This document shows, piece by piece, positions 10,190 to 20,234 of a stretch of DNA of 64,000 nucleotides; positions within the stretch are counted from its first letter, which is position 1, and the number at the start of each line of letters is the position of its first letter. Below the pieces are notes generated by a model. The model was not told the DNA's origin. It was given only the letters and a program-made list of their open reading frames with translations, and ran no database searches. Source of the DNA: Acanthosepion esculentum (taxonomy: Eukaryota > Mollusca > Cephalopoda > Sepiida > Sepiidae); contig OZ038498.1 in the NCBI GenBank assembly GCA_964036315.1, positions 12,367,850 to 12,431,849 of the forward strand, read 5' to 3'. A program made the translations under genes and the position numbers.

Positions 10190-10495
10190 TGGACGTAGTT
10201 TATCATCTTACCCAGGACGCGGATGCAGTTTATCGTCTTACCCTGGACCCGGATGCAGTTTATCGTCATATCCAGGTAGCGGATGCAGTTCATCGTCTTA
10301 CCCTGGACACGGATGCAGTTCATCGTCTTACCCGGGACGCGGATGCAGTTTATCGTCATACCCAGGACACGGATGCAGTTCATCGTCTTACCCTGGACAC
10401 GGATGCAGTTCATCCTCTTACCCGGGACGCGGATGCAGTTTATCGTCATACCCAGGACGCGGATGCAGTTCATCGTCATACCCAGGACGGTACAT
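10190..10495 (+). repeat. Minisatellite D: about ten 30-bp units
   Basis: The unit is GATGCAGTTTATCGTCTTAC plus CC(A/T/G)GGAC(G/A)CG; the period is exactly 30, so frames stay open on both strands. The family recurs at 37515-38105 in reverse orientation. Confidence 0.95.
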
Positions 10496-10555
10496 TTGTT
10501 AGAGTTGTTAGGATTATTATTATTATTATTTGTCCATATTTTTTCTCAATAAGAA

Positions 10556-10885
10556 TTTTACAAAATAATTGATTATTTTTCAGCATAATCTCCTTTATCA
10601 ATTAATTGAATTTAATGATGAATATTAATCTCATGTCTCAAAACGTAAACTATGAAAACTGACACATTTCAGATACGAATCAGTTAATAATGGCCGTTTC
10701 TGATCCAGCCTCTTTATATGTGTGACTAAATATTAAATTTATGTATTTAGACGATTGAATGTCGCTTTGAAACCATATGAATCAACCTTAAGTTGTAACC
10801 AGAATACGTTCGGATATCATTATTTGACCTCAGCCCCTGAATTCCGAACGATTACTGGAAGACAGACGATACAATACGGCATAAA
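10556..10885. other. AT-rich stretch without recognised features
   Basis: No coding, tandem or inverted structure seen before the LINE fragment at 10886. Confidence 0.35.
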
Positions 10886-11250
10886 ATGTTAACTATTCGT
10901 CCATGCTCGAAGCATTGCTGCTACATATGGTCCGGTGTTCCTGATAAATATTTCGAAATTCTTGATAAAATCCAAAGAATAATCTGCAATGTTACTGTTC
11001 TTGACCTGGCATCTCGGCTTCAGTCACTTTCCCACCGCCATAATTTAGCTTCCCTGTGCCTTTTCTATATGTTCATGGTAATCTTTCTAGTGAGTTTCCT
11101 CTATGCTACCAAGACTTTATGAATTCAAGTGGCAGTATTAGATTGGCAGCTAGTTCTCGGCATTTTACAGATAAAATTTCTATATGTATCCGTAAGTTCT
11201 ATGCTAACAGCTTCTTCTATAACACACCTCGTATCTGTCTTTATCTCTGA
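10886..11250 (+). pseudogene. LINE RT C-terminal fragment
   Basis: Contains TIRPCSKHCCYIWSGVP, FEILDKIQRIICNV, LDLASRLQSLSHRHNLASLC and, after a frameshift at about 11100, IRLAASSRHFTDKISICIRKFYANSFFYNTPRICLYL to a TGA. This is the same LINE C-terminal domain as at 24150-24705. The part from 11153 to 11250 recurs at about 11955-12045. The protein is frameshifted and lacks the catalytic core. Confidence 0.75.
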
Positions 11251-11865
11251 GATGAGGTATTAAGATTACTTACATTATTTACATTATCCGGACTGTTATC
11301 CTCATCTTTATTGCAGTATCCACAACGTTTCGGCCTCTATATCTCGGAGATGAGGTATTATGATTACCTGCATTATTTACATTACTCGGACTCTTATCCT
11401 TATCTTTGTTGTAATATCCATAACGTTCCGTCCGTTGTACGCTCCAGCCTTCTTAAGGTGATTGGCCCTCTGAGATGAGGTATTATGATTACTTGCATTA
11501 TTTACATTATTCGGACTGTTTTCCTCATCATCATTTCCATATTCACAACATTTTGACCTGTATACTCTCAGATGAGGTATTATGATTACTTGCATTATTT
11601 ACATTATTCGGACGGTTATCCTCATCTTCATTGCCATATTCACAACGTTTCGGCCGTTGTACGCTCCGACCTTCTTTAGTTGATGGAAATTTCGAATCGA
11701 ACCTTTTATTTCATCCACCGTGGTAGATTGTTCTAGTTCCACGTGCCATGCCTCTTCCGGATGTCTCAGTTTTTTCCCTTTAACTCAACTCTTTTCACTG
11801 AATCGAACCAACGTCTTTATCCACTGGACTGTGTGTCCTTCAGGACTCATGGCCCAGTGGATAAA
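11250..11865 (-). repeat. tRNA-derived SINE with its body tandemly repeated about four times
   Basis: On the minus strand a tRNA-like head (CAGTGGATAAAGACGTTGG, about 11836-11818) leads to CATGGCACGTGGAACTAGA and then a hammerhead-like body (AAGAAGGTCGGAGCGTAC..GGCCGAAACGTTGT, 11680-11641). The body ends with GATGAGGATAAC..GTCCGAATAATGTAAATAATG and CCTCATCT. The block bounded by GAGATGAGGTATTA recurs at about 11252, 11346, 11472 and 11570, giving units of roughly 95-125 bp. Later units have progressively degenerate hammerhead segments. Confidence 0.7.
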
Positions 11866-12280
11866 AACGTTGGTTAGATCCAATGAATAGTTTGAGAGTT
11901 GTGAGCTCAATACCAGGCCACAGCAGTGGTGAACCAAAAACTTGGAGAGTTGATTTGGTTCTCGGCATTTTACAGATGAAATGGCTACATATATCCGTAA
12001 GTTCTATGCTAACAGCTTCTTCTATAACACCTCGTATCTGTCTATATCTCTGAGATGAAGTATTATGATTACTTGCATTATTTACATTATTCAGACTCTT
12101 ATCCTCATCTTCATTGCCATACTCACAACGTTTCGGCCGTTTTACGCCCCGGCCTTCTTGATTGAAATTTCGAACCAAACCCTTTATTTCGTTTACCGGA
12201 TTGTTCTAGTTCCACGTGCCATGCCTCTTCCGGATGTCTCAATTGTTATATAAATCAACTCTCCAAGTTTTGGTCCATCC
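11846..12280. repeat. SINE head (+) facing a SINE body (-): foldback structure
   Basis: A plus-strand tRNA-like head (TGGCCCAGTGGATAAAAACG at 11850; B-box-like GAGCTCAATACC) runs to CAAAAACTTGGAGAGTTGAT at about 11936-11955. A minus-strand SINE body occupies 12050-12240 and ends at AAATCAACTCTCCAAGTTTT (12254-12273), the inverted copy of that 20-mer. Between them is a copy of the LINE segment also found at 11153-11250. Confidence 0.65.
12124..12163 (-). ncRNA. Hammerhead-like motif in SINE body (degenerate)
   Basis: The minus strand reads TCAAGAAGGCCGGGGCG then GGCCGAAACGTTGTG. Stem II (GGCC/GGCC), GAAA and a short stem III survive; the CUGANGA box is damaged. Confidence 0.4.
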
Positions 12281-12315
12281 CTTCTTTGGCCTGGAATTGA
12301 AATAAAGTGTTCGGT

Positions 12316-12319
<4 letters not shown>

Positions 12320-12380
<61 letters not shown>
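12320..12380. repeat. (TA)n microsatellite
   Basis: About 30 uninterrupted TA units. Confidence 0.98.
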
Positions 12381-12385
<5 letters not shown>

Positions 12386-12600
12386 ACTCTCCCGTCGAAC
12401 TCGACGTATGAGGGCCAGACAGATCAGTTCCCAGAAACTGAAAGCCCGACACCCACACAGGATTTGATTATAGTGTTGAAGGCTTTGTGCAGGGCCATCC
12501 ACACACAGACCTTCCCAAATAGTAAAATAAAATGATCAATGATTATGCTATCTAGACTGCAAAAACACTTCACAGTGCAATTTCTCAACATATATGTATA

Positions 12601-13845
12601 CAGGGGTTTTACAAAATAATTGGAACAGGTGCAAATTCTACTCCTATATTTCAAAGACATATTATATTAATGACTTTCAATAAAACGTAATTGCAGGTTA
12701 TATCTATTTTAAATACGTGTATTTATCTAATTTAATGTCTTTGTCTAATTTATTTTTAGAATTTAGTAAAATTAAAGCTAAATGCTTGAGTTCGAAAAAG
12801 GGCAAATTGTTGGAGCTCGCATGTCAGGAGCCTCGATCACTAAGGTTGCTGAACTGTTTGGTTTTTCAAGAGCCACCATATCAAGAACTATGATGCAATT
12901 CGAGAAACAGGGCAAAACCTCTAGCAACCATAGCAATTCGAGTCGGACTTGCAAAATTACTGACAGGGACCGACGTGCATTTAAACGCAATGTGGCAAAA
13001 AAACATCGGACTAAAGTAACTGCTGAATTGAATAATCATCTGAATAGTCCAGTTTCTACTAAAACTGTTCGTCGTGAGCTTCATAAGGTTGGATATCATG
13101 GCAGAGCTACTGTAAGAAAACCTCGTCTCTCCACACGCAACATTCAAAAGAGTCTGAAGTGGTGCAGAGATTACAATGTCTGGTTTGCAGACCAATGGAA
13201 GCAAGTCATATTCTCAGACGATTTCATTTTTCCTCTTTTCCCAACTTCAGGGCAAGTTTATGTGTGGAGGCAGCCCAAAGAAGTTTACAACCCTGACTGC
13301 TTTCTTCCAACAATGAAGCATGGAGGTGGATCATTGATAGTTTGGGCCACCATATCATGGAAATGTCTCGGTCCAATAGTTGCCCTATATGGTAGAATAA
13401 ACAGCAAAGATTACCTGAACATTTTGGGAGATCATGTTCATGTAATGGCCTAGACTTTAGTTCCTGATGGTGACTGCATCTTCTAAGACGATAATGCTCC
13501 AATACATACCGCTCGAGTGTTTAAGAATTGGTATGAAGAGCATGAAACTGAGCTAGAACACGGAGTGGCCTCACCAATCTCCAGATATCAATATTATTGA
13601 ACATTTGTGGTGCATTTTGGAGTGAAAAGTTAGGAGCCGCTATCCTCCACCGTCGTGTCTTAAAGAGCTGGAGCAGGTGTTAATGGAAGAATGGCTGAAA
13701 ATTCATTTGGATGAAGTCAGGAATCTGTATGATTCCATTCCTAGACGTATTAAAGCTGTATGTGAGTCTAAAGGAGGACCAACTCCATATTAAATAAATC
13801 TTATTTGAATTTAACTAGTGCTTCAATTATTTTGTCCAACACCTG
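12601..13845 (+). mobile_element. Tc1-family DNA transposon with TIRs and TA flanks
   Basis: The left end CAGGGGTTTTACAAAATAAT and the right end read in reverse, CAGGTGTTGGACAAAATAAT, form imperfect TIRs. A TA lies on each side (12599-12600 and 13846-13847), the usual Tc1/mariner target. The 1,245-bp length and single transposase gene fit the family. Confidence 0.85.
12782..13793 (+). pseudogene. Tc1-type transposase, disrupted
   Basis: The first 223 residues are open. A paired helix-turn-helix DNA-binding region comes first (GQIVGARMSGASITKVAELFGFSRATISR), then TVRRELHKVGYHGRATVRKPRLS, and the start of the catalytic domain (WKQVIFSDDFIF, first Asp). A TAG at 13451-13453 and another stop at 13483-13485 lie either side of the second catalytic region (DDNAPIHTARVFKNW). 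After a frameshift near 13555, SPDINIIEHLWCILE supplies the third acidic residue, and the C-terminus ends CESKGGPTPY-stop at 13791-13793. Intact Tc1 transposases are about 340 residues, which this would match without the lesions. It cuts and pastes the element at TA sites; this copy is dead. Confidence 0.85.
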
Positions 13846-13847
13846 TA

Positions 13848-14112
13848 TGTTCGATGCTAAAGTTTCTAGCAACATTTCTATCTTTGTTTACATAATGAAC
13901 ATGCATCTTCACCTCAAATGCAGAAAAATACGCAACCTTCTTAGCTTCCATATTCTTTCCATCTATCATGTCTTGGATTCTTCCCTTTTTGTCTTTTATG
14001 ATATTAATTTATGGGATTGCTTCCGGGTGCTGTGATCATTCACAATCTGGAATTCTTTCTTCTATATCTCATATTTGGGTTTTCTTCAATCTTTGAGAGG
14101 TGACCTTTAACC
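13848..14112. other. AT-rich stretch without recognised features
   Basis: Unstructured sequence between the Tc1 element and the solo LTR. Confidence 0.35.
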
Positions 14113-14470
14113 TGTTATATATTGTTCACTGTAGTCTGAATGTAGAAAATCAACGTAAGTAATTTGTTCAATAAAACAACACCAATATCTAGTAGCAGCT
14201 GTTCAATAATTCTTAACGTCTTCCGTATCAGAGGTTGGCAGTGAATATTCGGAAAGAGTAGGAAAGCGTAGTTCTTCAGGTCTTTCATCTGACTGGTTAG
14301 CAGTGGATATTCCGACAAGAAAAAGCAAAAACAAAATGGCCGCCTTTATATACATCGGATTGAATATTTCAAGTCTTCTGATTGGTTAATCTTCTATTGG
14401 TAGACTATAAAATGAGTCAGCTCATTTTGGTTGGCTCACTAGTCCATAGCGCTACACAAAAATTGTAACA
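14113..14470 (-). mobile_element. Solo LTR of the copia-type family with 5-bp target duplication
   Basis: On the minus strand it starts TGTTACAATTTTTGTG and ends ATATATAACA. It shares ACTAGTGAGCCAACCAAAAT, GACTCATTTTATAG, CCAATCAGAAG and TATAAAGGCGGCCA with the other LTRs. Both flanks are TAACC (14108-14112 and 14471-14475), a perfect 5-bp target site duplication. It was left by recombination between the two LTRs of a full element. It carries an internal duplication of the segment around GAATATYCACTGC. Confidence 0.9.
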
Positions 14471-14574
14471 TAACCAATTCTTCTTTTACTTTCTTTTTTT
14501 TTGTTGCTTATTTTCTTGCTGGCTTCTATGGACTCTCCTGCTTCTGTCTTCTTTCTTTTTAAGTGCCGTGCCCC

Positions 14575-14930
14575 TTCAAATCTTAGGCGATAATAGCCCT
14601 CCATAGTAGGTCTCAATAAGTTCAGTCCCTTTGCCATTCCCCATCCGCTGGCTATGTTCTGTCATCTAGTTGCTTAAGCCCGCCAGGTAAGTCATGCATT
14701 GTTTTCCCTTGTCTCTCTTTCCTTCTATTCAACCTGTGAGTATCAGATTCTCCAAGCTCTCCTTTCTCATTACGTGTGCCAGAAATTTCAGTTGCCACTT
14801 CCTGATGTTAAGCATAAGCTTCCTTCTTGATTGCATCCTCTCCAGACGTCTTCGTTGCTCATACACTCGGTTCATGATATCATCAGTATTCTTCTGTAAA
14901 AACATCACTATTTCTACACTATCCTCTATT
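14575..14930 (-). pseudogene. RTE-like LINE pol C-terminal fragment
   Basis: The minus strand encodes RRRLERMQSRRKLMLNIRK, FLAHVMRKESLENLILTG, then after a stop IEGKRDKGKQCMTYLAGL and, in another frame, LLRPTMEGYYRLRFEG-type sequence. The pattern H.MRKESLENL.LTG.IEGKR.RGRQR.TYL is the C-terminal part of a LINE polymerase downstream of the RT domain. At least two stops or frameshifts are present. It abuts the 36-bp minisatellite. Confidence 0.65.
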
Positions 14931-15420
14931 GCTATACGGATCACTATTTCTACACTGTCCTCTATTACTATACGGATCACTATTTCTACACTATCCTCTA
15001 TATTGTTATACGGATCACTGTTTCTACACTATCCTCTATTACTATACGGATCACTATTTCTACACTATCCTCTATTACTATACGGATCACTGTTTCTACA
15101 CTATCCTCTATTACTATACGAATCACTATTCCTACACTATCCTCTATTAGTATACGAATCACTATTTCTACACTATCCTATATTACTATACGGATCGCTA
15201 TTCTATATACTATTCTCTATATTATTTCTCTATACGGATTACTATTCGGTGGTTACTATTCGAGTGAGTATTATCGAGCAAGTCCTATTAATGCGAGTGT
15301 TATTCGAAGGCGTCTGACACCAGTATTGTTCAACGGCGTTACTATAGTTGTATCTGCGATTACAAAGTCTCGACTACAACGAGCATTACGAAAGTGACAA
15401 CGAATACTCGTTGGCATCAC
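14905..15420 (+). repeat. 36-bp minisatellite with conserved flank, copy 1
   Basis: About eight units of TACTATACGGATCACTATTT plus CTACACTATCCTCTAT (14910-15200), followed by a unique-looking flank (GTCTGACACC at about 15313, GAGCATTACGAAAGTGAC at about 15381). The flank and units recur in reverse orientation at 58840-60065. Confidence 0.85.
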
Positions 15421-15804
15421 ATAAGTGGCAACGAGTGTTCGCTGACATTAGTAACATTGCATTTAAATTTTTGCAGAGGGAAAGCATCGAGTCGGAAGGA
15501 TGTGGATATTGTCCAGTATTCAATGTCATATCGGAGGATTCATATTACATAGATGTTCAGCACACTTTTCTTTTTTTTTACTAACGAATTTCTCCTGTTT
15601 CTTAATACATTGTTTGACTTTTGGAATGATTCTTTTGATATTTCAATGTAACTTTGGCAAAAGCGATATAAATATCATGAACCATATAAAACAGCAGACA
15701 TCAGAGTTTCAGGACCATATAAAATTGTTGAAGCTATATAATATGCCTAAAACTACATAAAACGCATAAAAAGACAGATTAAAATACATAAAGGAGAGTT
15801 ATAT

Positions 15805-16140
15805 GTGAGTAAGTGTTGTTCCTGGCCTGTCCCCGGCCACATCTTTGGTTATGATCCAGGTTGAGATTCCCATCTTCCCCGGTTTGTTTTTGGCCTCGTT
15901 TTTGTCTCGACTAGGTCAGCTTTATATTTTCCCTTGGCCGTATAATTTTTTATCCTTTTCACACACCCTTAGCGAGAGAGCTTCTTGACTTTGTCCCATA
16001 GGCAGAATACAGTGGCCTCTCCTTTTTGAGGGTTGGACGGGCCCTACTAACATCAGTTATGTTTAGTTTACTTTTTTTGATTTTTAGTTTATTATTGGAT
16101 TCGTCTCCCAACCCTCTCATTCTTCATTATTAGATCTTTA
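15805..16140 (+). repeat. Dispersed repeat, copy 2 (partner at 7300-7610)
   Basis: Aligns with the reverse complement of 7300-7610 from GTTGTTCCTGGCCTG through GGCAGAATACAGTG to the T-rich end. Confidence 0.55.
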
Positions 16141-17520
16141 TGTATTATATTTTATTATCATTAAAGTTTTATGGCATGGGCCACGTTTTGTAGGTTCCTC
16201 TTGAGAGGATGCGGTATTATGGTGTTTGAAGGATTGATTGGTGACGGACGAGTTTTTGTGGTGAATGTGCAAATTGTAATGAGTGAATGGGGCGTGAATC
16301 GGATTAACTAGGTATAAGATAGTTAGTGTGGACCAGCCTCAATCCCTCCCCTTGTTCGGCCTTGTGCCACAATTATGTAATTTTACATAATAAATATCTA
16401 CATAAAGGAGAGTGAAGGAGTACATGAAAAATAGTGTGAGAAAAAATGAGTAAAAGAAAGAGTAAATGAGAAAGAATAAAAACGAGATAGTAAAAGAGTG
16501 AAAGTGAAAGAAAGAGAGAGATTAAAATCGAGAAGAAAATAGAGAAATAAAGACTGAGGTGTGTATTTCTTTTGTATAAATAACTTTATAGATATACTGC
16601 AGGCATAAAATTCAAACATAATTTTCTATTTAAGTGAAGGAATAAATTTCCACAGTTTTGAATACGTTAACTTGTTTATTCGTAACTCGCGTGCTTTCAC
16701 GAAGTGAAAAATATTTCCTGATCTTCAGGCAAAAACAAATTATTAACAAAAATGACATTTTGTACATTATAACTGAATTGAGGTTTGTGGTAAGCTTCGC
16801 AGCTGTTTTAAGCAGTGAATTTGTGATTGAATGTAAAAGTTGATTCTCGTAGGGAGATGTAAGTGTCATGTTAATAATTTCAACAATTAGTGAATGTACA
16901 TTTCGAGGACAACATCACTATTGCCAGATCTCGATTCTCCAAAAGTAACTAAAGTAAACACAGAAGAAACGTGATTTTATTTGATTTGGACGACAGGAAA
17001 TTTTTAATGGAAAGAGAAGATGAGAAAAATCAACGCAATAGAACTAATGAGTTGCTAAATTGGTTATTCGGTGGCATTTTGCTATAAGAACTTGAATGAA
17101 ACCACTGACGGCTAAGAATTGTTTATTATTCATATTTGAAGAGAGAATCTCCGCTGAAATAAATCCGTCGTTTTCTTTTGGGCTCTGATTCTGAAACAAA
17201 AATTCTATAGGGATGATATCATCACCTCATCTTATTAATGTTTTTATTGTCATTAATGTACGCAATTATTAGTATTTTATCTTTTCTTTTTGTTAGTGTT
17301 GTTGACATTTGGTATCTTCTAAATGGACAGCTTTGCAACAAGCGTACACACTTGCCGCTTGCCCTGTGCCACCGATATCAAATATCATCATCCGTATTTA
17401 CTTGGTGATTCATTTTCGCCAATGGCGTCAGAGATTTCGTTTTCAAAAGTGTTCAGTGACATTCTGCTTGAAATTCTCTCCCGTTTGATAATTTTCATTT
17501 CAATATCTATGTCCGTTTAG
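16141..17520. other. Unassigned AT-rich stretch
   Basis: Short low-complexity purine runs at 16420-16550; short open frames in both strands lack recognisable motifs. The repeat family ending at 16140 may extend further, but I cannot see a partner. Confidence 0.35.
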
Positions 17521-17535
17521 AATTATGAAAATCAT

Positions 17536-17536
17536 C

Positions 17537-17571
<35 letters not shown>

Positions 17572-17765
17572 TAATAATAATGATAATAATAATAATAATA
17601 ATGATAATAATAATAATGATAATAATAATAATGATAATAATAATGATAATAATAATAATAATGATAATAATAATAATAATAATGATAATAATAATAATGA
17701 TAATAATAATGATAATAATAATAATAATGATAATAATAATGATAATAATAATGATAATAATAATA

Positions 17766-17796
<31 letters not shown>

Positions 17797-18475
17797 TGAT
17801 AATAATAATGATAATAATAATAATGATAATAATAATGATAATAATAATAATAATAATGATAATAATAATGATAATAATAATGATAATAATAATAATAATA
17901 ATGATAATAATAATGATAATAATAATAATAATAATAATAATGATAATAATAATGATAATAATAATAATAATAATGATAATAATAATGATAATAATAATAA
18001 TGATAATAATAATAATAATGATAATAATAATGATAATAATAATAATGATAATAATAATGATAATAATAATAATGATAATAATAATGATAATAATAATAAT
18101 AATGATAATAATAATAATGATAATAATAATGATAATAATAATGATAATAATAATAATAATGATAATAATAATGATAATAATAATAATAATAATGATAATA
18201 ATAATAATAATGATAATAATAATGATAATAATGATAATGATAATAATAATAATAATGATAATAATAATAATAATGATAATAATAATGATAATAATAATAA
18301 TAATGATAATAATAATGATAAAATTAATGATAATAATAATAATAATAATGATAATAATAATAATTATAATAATAATAATGATAATAATAATTATAATAAT
18401 AATGATAATAATAATAATAATAATAATGATAATAATAATAATGATGATGCTGATGATATGATGATGATGATGGTG

Positions 18476-18530
<55 letters not shown>

Positions 18531-18560
18531 TAATAATAATAATAATAAAAATGATCCTGG
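17536..18560 (+). repeat. Very long (AAT)n array interrupted by ATG/GAT triplets
   Basis: About 1 kb of AATAATAATGAT-type sequence in strict triplet register. Interspersed GAT triplets occur every 4-8 repeats. All frames stay open (poly-N/D, poly-I/M), so the long open frames here are artefacts. Confidence 0.98.
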
Positions 18561-18562
18561 AA

Positions 18563-19070
18563 AATTGCAGAAAAAAAGGTAGAAATATCAGCCCAGCTTG
18601 GGTAGATTATGGCAAAATCTTTGATAGCGTGCCACACTCTTGGATCCTTAAGGCTTTGGAAATGTACAAAGTCTCCTTGGTGATAGTAAATCTCCGTAAA
18701 TATAGCATGGAAAAATCACATTATACCTAAATCACACCAAAGTTACTGCCACATCCAATTGTTTGATAGTGTCCGATGAGTAATCTTTCAAGGACACTCC
18801 CTGCGCCTCTTGTTTTGTCTGTCCGGAATCACAGTTTCGCATGAACTAAACACTAATAACTATAGATACAAAGTAAACAAGGAAGTTCTTAATCGCCTAC
18901 TCAACATGGATGATTTCAAATTCTTTGCCAACGACGACAATGAAGTGAAGCTTGTAGTGAAAGAGATAATCAGTTACCTCGGAAAAAGTTCGTGTTTTGT
19001 GTGCGATCTGCCGAAGAAAAATTACCAAAAAGTAGTTAACAAAAAAATCTACTTCAATGACTAGAATCTA
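18563..19070 (+). pseudogene. LINE reverse transcriptase fragment
   Basis: Contains AWVDYGKIFDSVPHSWILKALEMYKVS (RT motif A region, normally A.IDY.KAFDSV), then after frameshifts ELNTNNYRYKVNKEVLNRLLNMDDFKFFANDDNEV, where NMDD replaces the catalytic YMDD/FADD. It lies immediately after the AAT array. The copy at 30125-30680 covers the same region (ALEMYKV, IQRGIFQG, ELNSNNY), so both belong to one LINE family. Frameshifts at about 18730 and 18830 make it non-functional. Confidence 0.75.
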
Positions 19071-19419
19071 TGCTACTTTTCTTCCCTCCTCTGAATGGCG
19101 TGACCAATCAGAAAAAATCTCTTGGTGGAGAGAAGCCGTTGTTTTTCGCTGATAAAAGCAGAATATTTTCTGAGCTAATGTGAGGAACACGCGTTTTTGC
19201 TAGTGAGAAGTTAAGGTTGGACGTGTAACCCAATTTTGTTGTTTCTACTTTTCTTGTTGGACTGTTACGACAAACTATCGTTTGAACTGTGATTTGGCTA
19301 CAAGTGTTGCGGCCGAGAGACAGAAGAAATCTGTTGCAGACGTTCGTTGCTGCTTTAAGTCGACAGGTTTATTTTATTTTCTCTCACTACTACAATACTT
19401 CTCCTCAAAACTGTAAAAA

Positions 19420-19560
19420 CTGTGGTGACATCGGCAAGGACTTCGGATTAGATAAACGAGCAGAAATAACATTTAAGAAAGGGAGAATTACAGAAGCACA
19501 CTCAACAGATCGAGATATTATCAACTGGATCAAGGATTATACCTAGGAATGGAGCATAAT
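19420..19560 (+). pseudogene. Small LINE RT fragment
   Basis: Encodes DIGKDFGLDKRAEITFKKGRITEAHSTDRDIINWIK, the segment that normally follows the FADD box in the LINE at 18563. It is separated from it by about 350 unrelated bases that contain CCAAT and GATAAAAG boxes. It matches the sequence at about 30515-30600. Confidence 0.6.
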
Positions 19561-19611
19561 CAAATGAATAATACTTCGGGTGTGTGCGGCTGGTGTTTAA
19601 TACGGAGTTCA

Positions 19612-19900
19612 ATTCATTATTTACATTATTCGAACATTGTTCTCATCTTTGTCGCCATATTTATTACAACGTTTCGGCCGTTGTACGCTCCGGCCTTCTT
19701 CAGGTGGTTGGAAAAGTCGAAATGAACCCTTTATTTCACTCTAATTCCACGTGCCACGTTTAATGGATGTCAGTTATCAGTTATCTCCTATTAATTTCCC
19801 TCTGAAAGTTCTCCACTGCCTTAACCGGGTATTGAACTCACACTCTTTGGGTCTTGTCACTGGATCTAACTAACGCCTTTATCCACTGTGCCATGAGGAT
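19612..19900 (-). mobile_element. tRNA-derived SINE carrying a hammerhead-like body
   Basis: On the minus strand a tRNA-like head begins at about 19895: TGGCACAGTGGATAAAGGCG fits the RNA polymerase III A box and GAGTTCAATACC the B box. It resembles a tRNA-Leu/Ser-type precursor. The body follows: GACATCCATTAAACGTGGCA, then CACCTGAAGAAGGCCGGAGC..GGCCGAAACGTTGT, then GATGAGAACAATGTTCGAAT and AATGTAAATAATG. Related copies are at 11250-11865, 11846-12280 and 20070-20220. Confidence 0.7.
19665..19703 (-). ncRNA. Hammerhead-like motif in the SINE
   Basis: Minus strand: CTGAAGA (fits CUGANGA), then AGGCC, a 12-base loop, GGCC, GAAA, a minimal stem III (AC/GT with loop GTT), and GTA as the possible cleavage triplet. 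Stem II is GGCC/GGCC with one unpaired A beside the core. Stem I is weak. Probably an ancestral or marginal ribozyme. Confidence 0.55.
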
Positions 19901-20069
19901 ATCTGTGCACGAATTTCTGGGTATTATAAACTTAATGTCTTCAGCATCATTTTTTACAAGTGCTCATATTGTAATTTTTGTTGTTATCATATATGTCTTT
20001 ACCAGAGCTCATATTACAATTTTCGTTGTTATTATCGCTTTTCTCTGGTACTACTTATTACTGGTTCAG

Positions 20070-20220
20070 TTCGACATTCCAACCACCTGAAGAAGGCCGG
20101 AGCGTACAACGGCCGAAACGTTGTAATAAAAATGACGACAAAGATAAGGACAATATTCCAAATAATGTAAATAATGTACATAATACCTCATCTCAGAAAT
20201 ATAGACAGATACTGGAGTTC
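20070..20220 (+). mobile_element. SINE body fragment (5'-truncated)
   Basis: Starts at about TTCCAACCACCTGAAGAAGG and ends at CCTCATCTCAGA, matching the SINE at 19612-19900 in opposite orientation. The tRNA-like head is missing. The two copies are near-identical over about 60 bases around the hammerhead-like motif. Confidence 0.65.
20087..20125 (+). ncRNA. Hammerhead-like motif in the SINE body
   Basis: Same sequence as 19665-19703 on the other strand: CTGAAGA, GGCC/GGCC stem II, GAAA, ACGTTGTA. Confidence 0.55.
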
Positions 20221-20234
20221 AATTCCCAAAACAA

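Larger units (their letters stand above)
8926..10500 (+). repeat. Composite minisatellite-bearing repeat, copy 1
   Basis: The order is: block A (TTTTGTTTTACGGCATATCA..CCTCAATGGGTTATTTAAT, 8935-9000), minisatellite B (about 9050-10035), spacer C (GGGTTAACTATTTACCTATA to GAGGCCTTGCTGTTGG, about 10060-10195), minisatellite D (10195-10495). The same A-B-C-D order occurs at 32815-33640, 37505-38575 (reverse) and 62722-63265. It is not a known class to me. Confidence 0.8.

Noticed and set aside
9280..10495. Regular 30-bp repeats resembling a CRISPR array
   Set aside because: Units are directly adjacent without unique spacers, the genome is eukaryotic, and no cas genes are present.
17507..18730. 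Long poly-Ile, poly-Asn/Asp and poly-Ile/Met open frames
   Set aside because: Triplet microsatellite read in different frames; no start context and no real protein.
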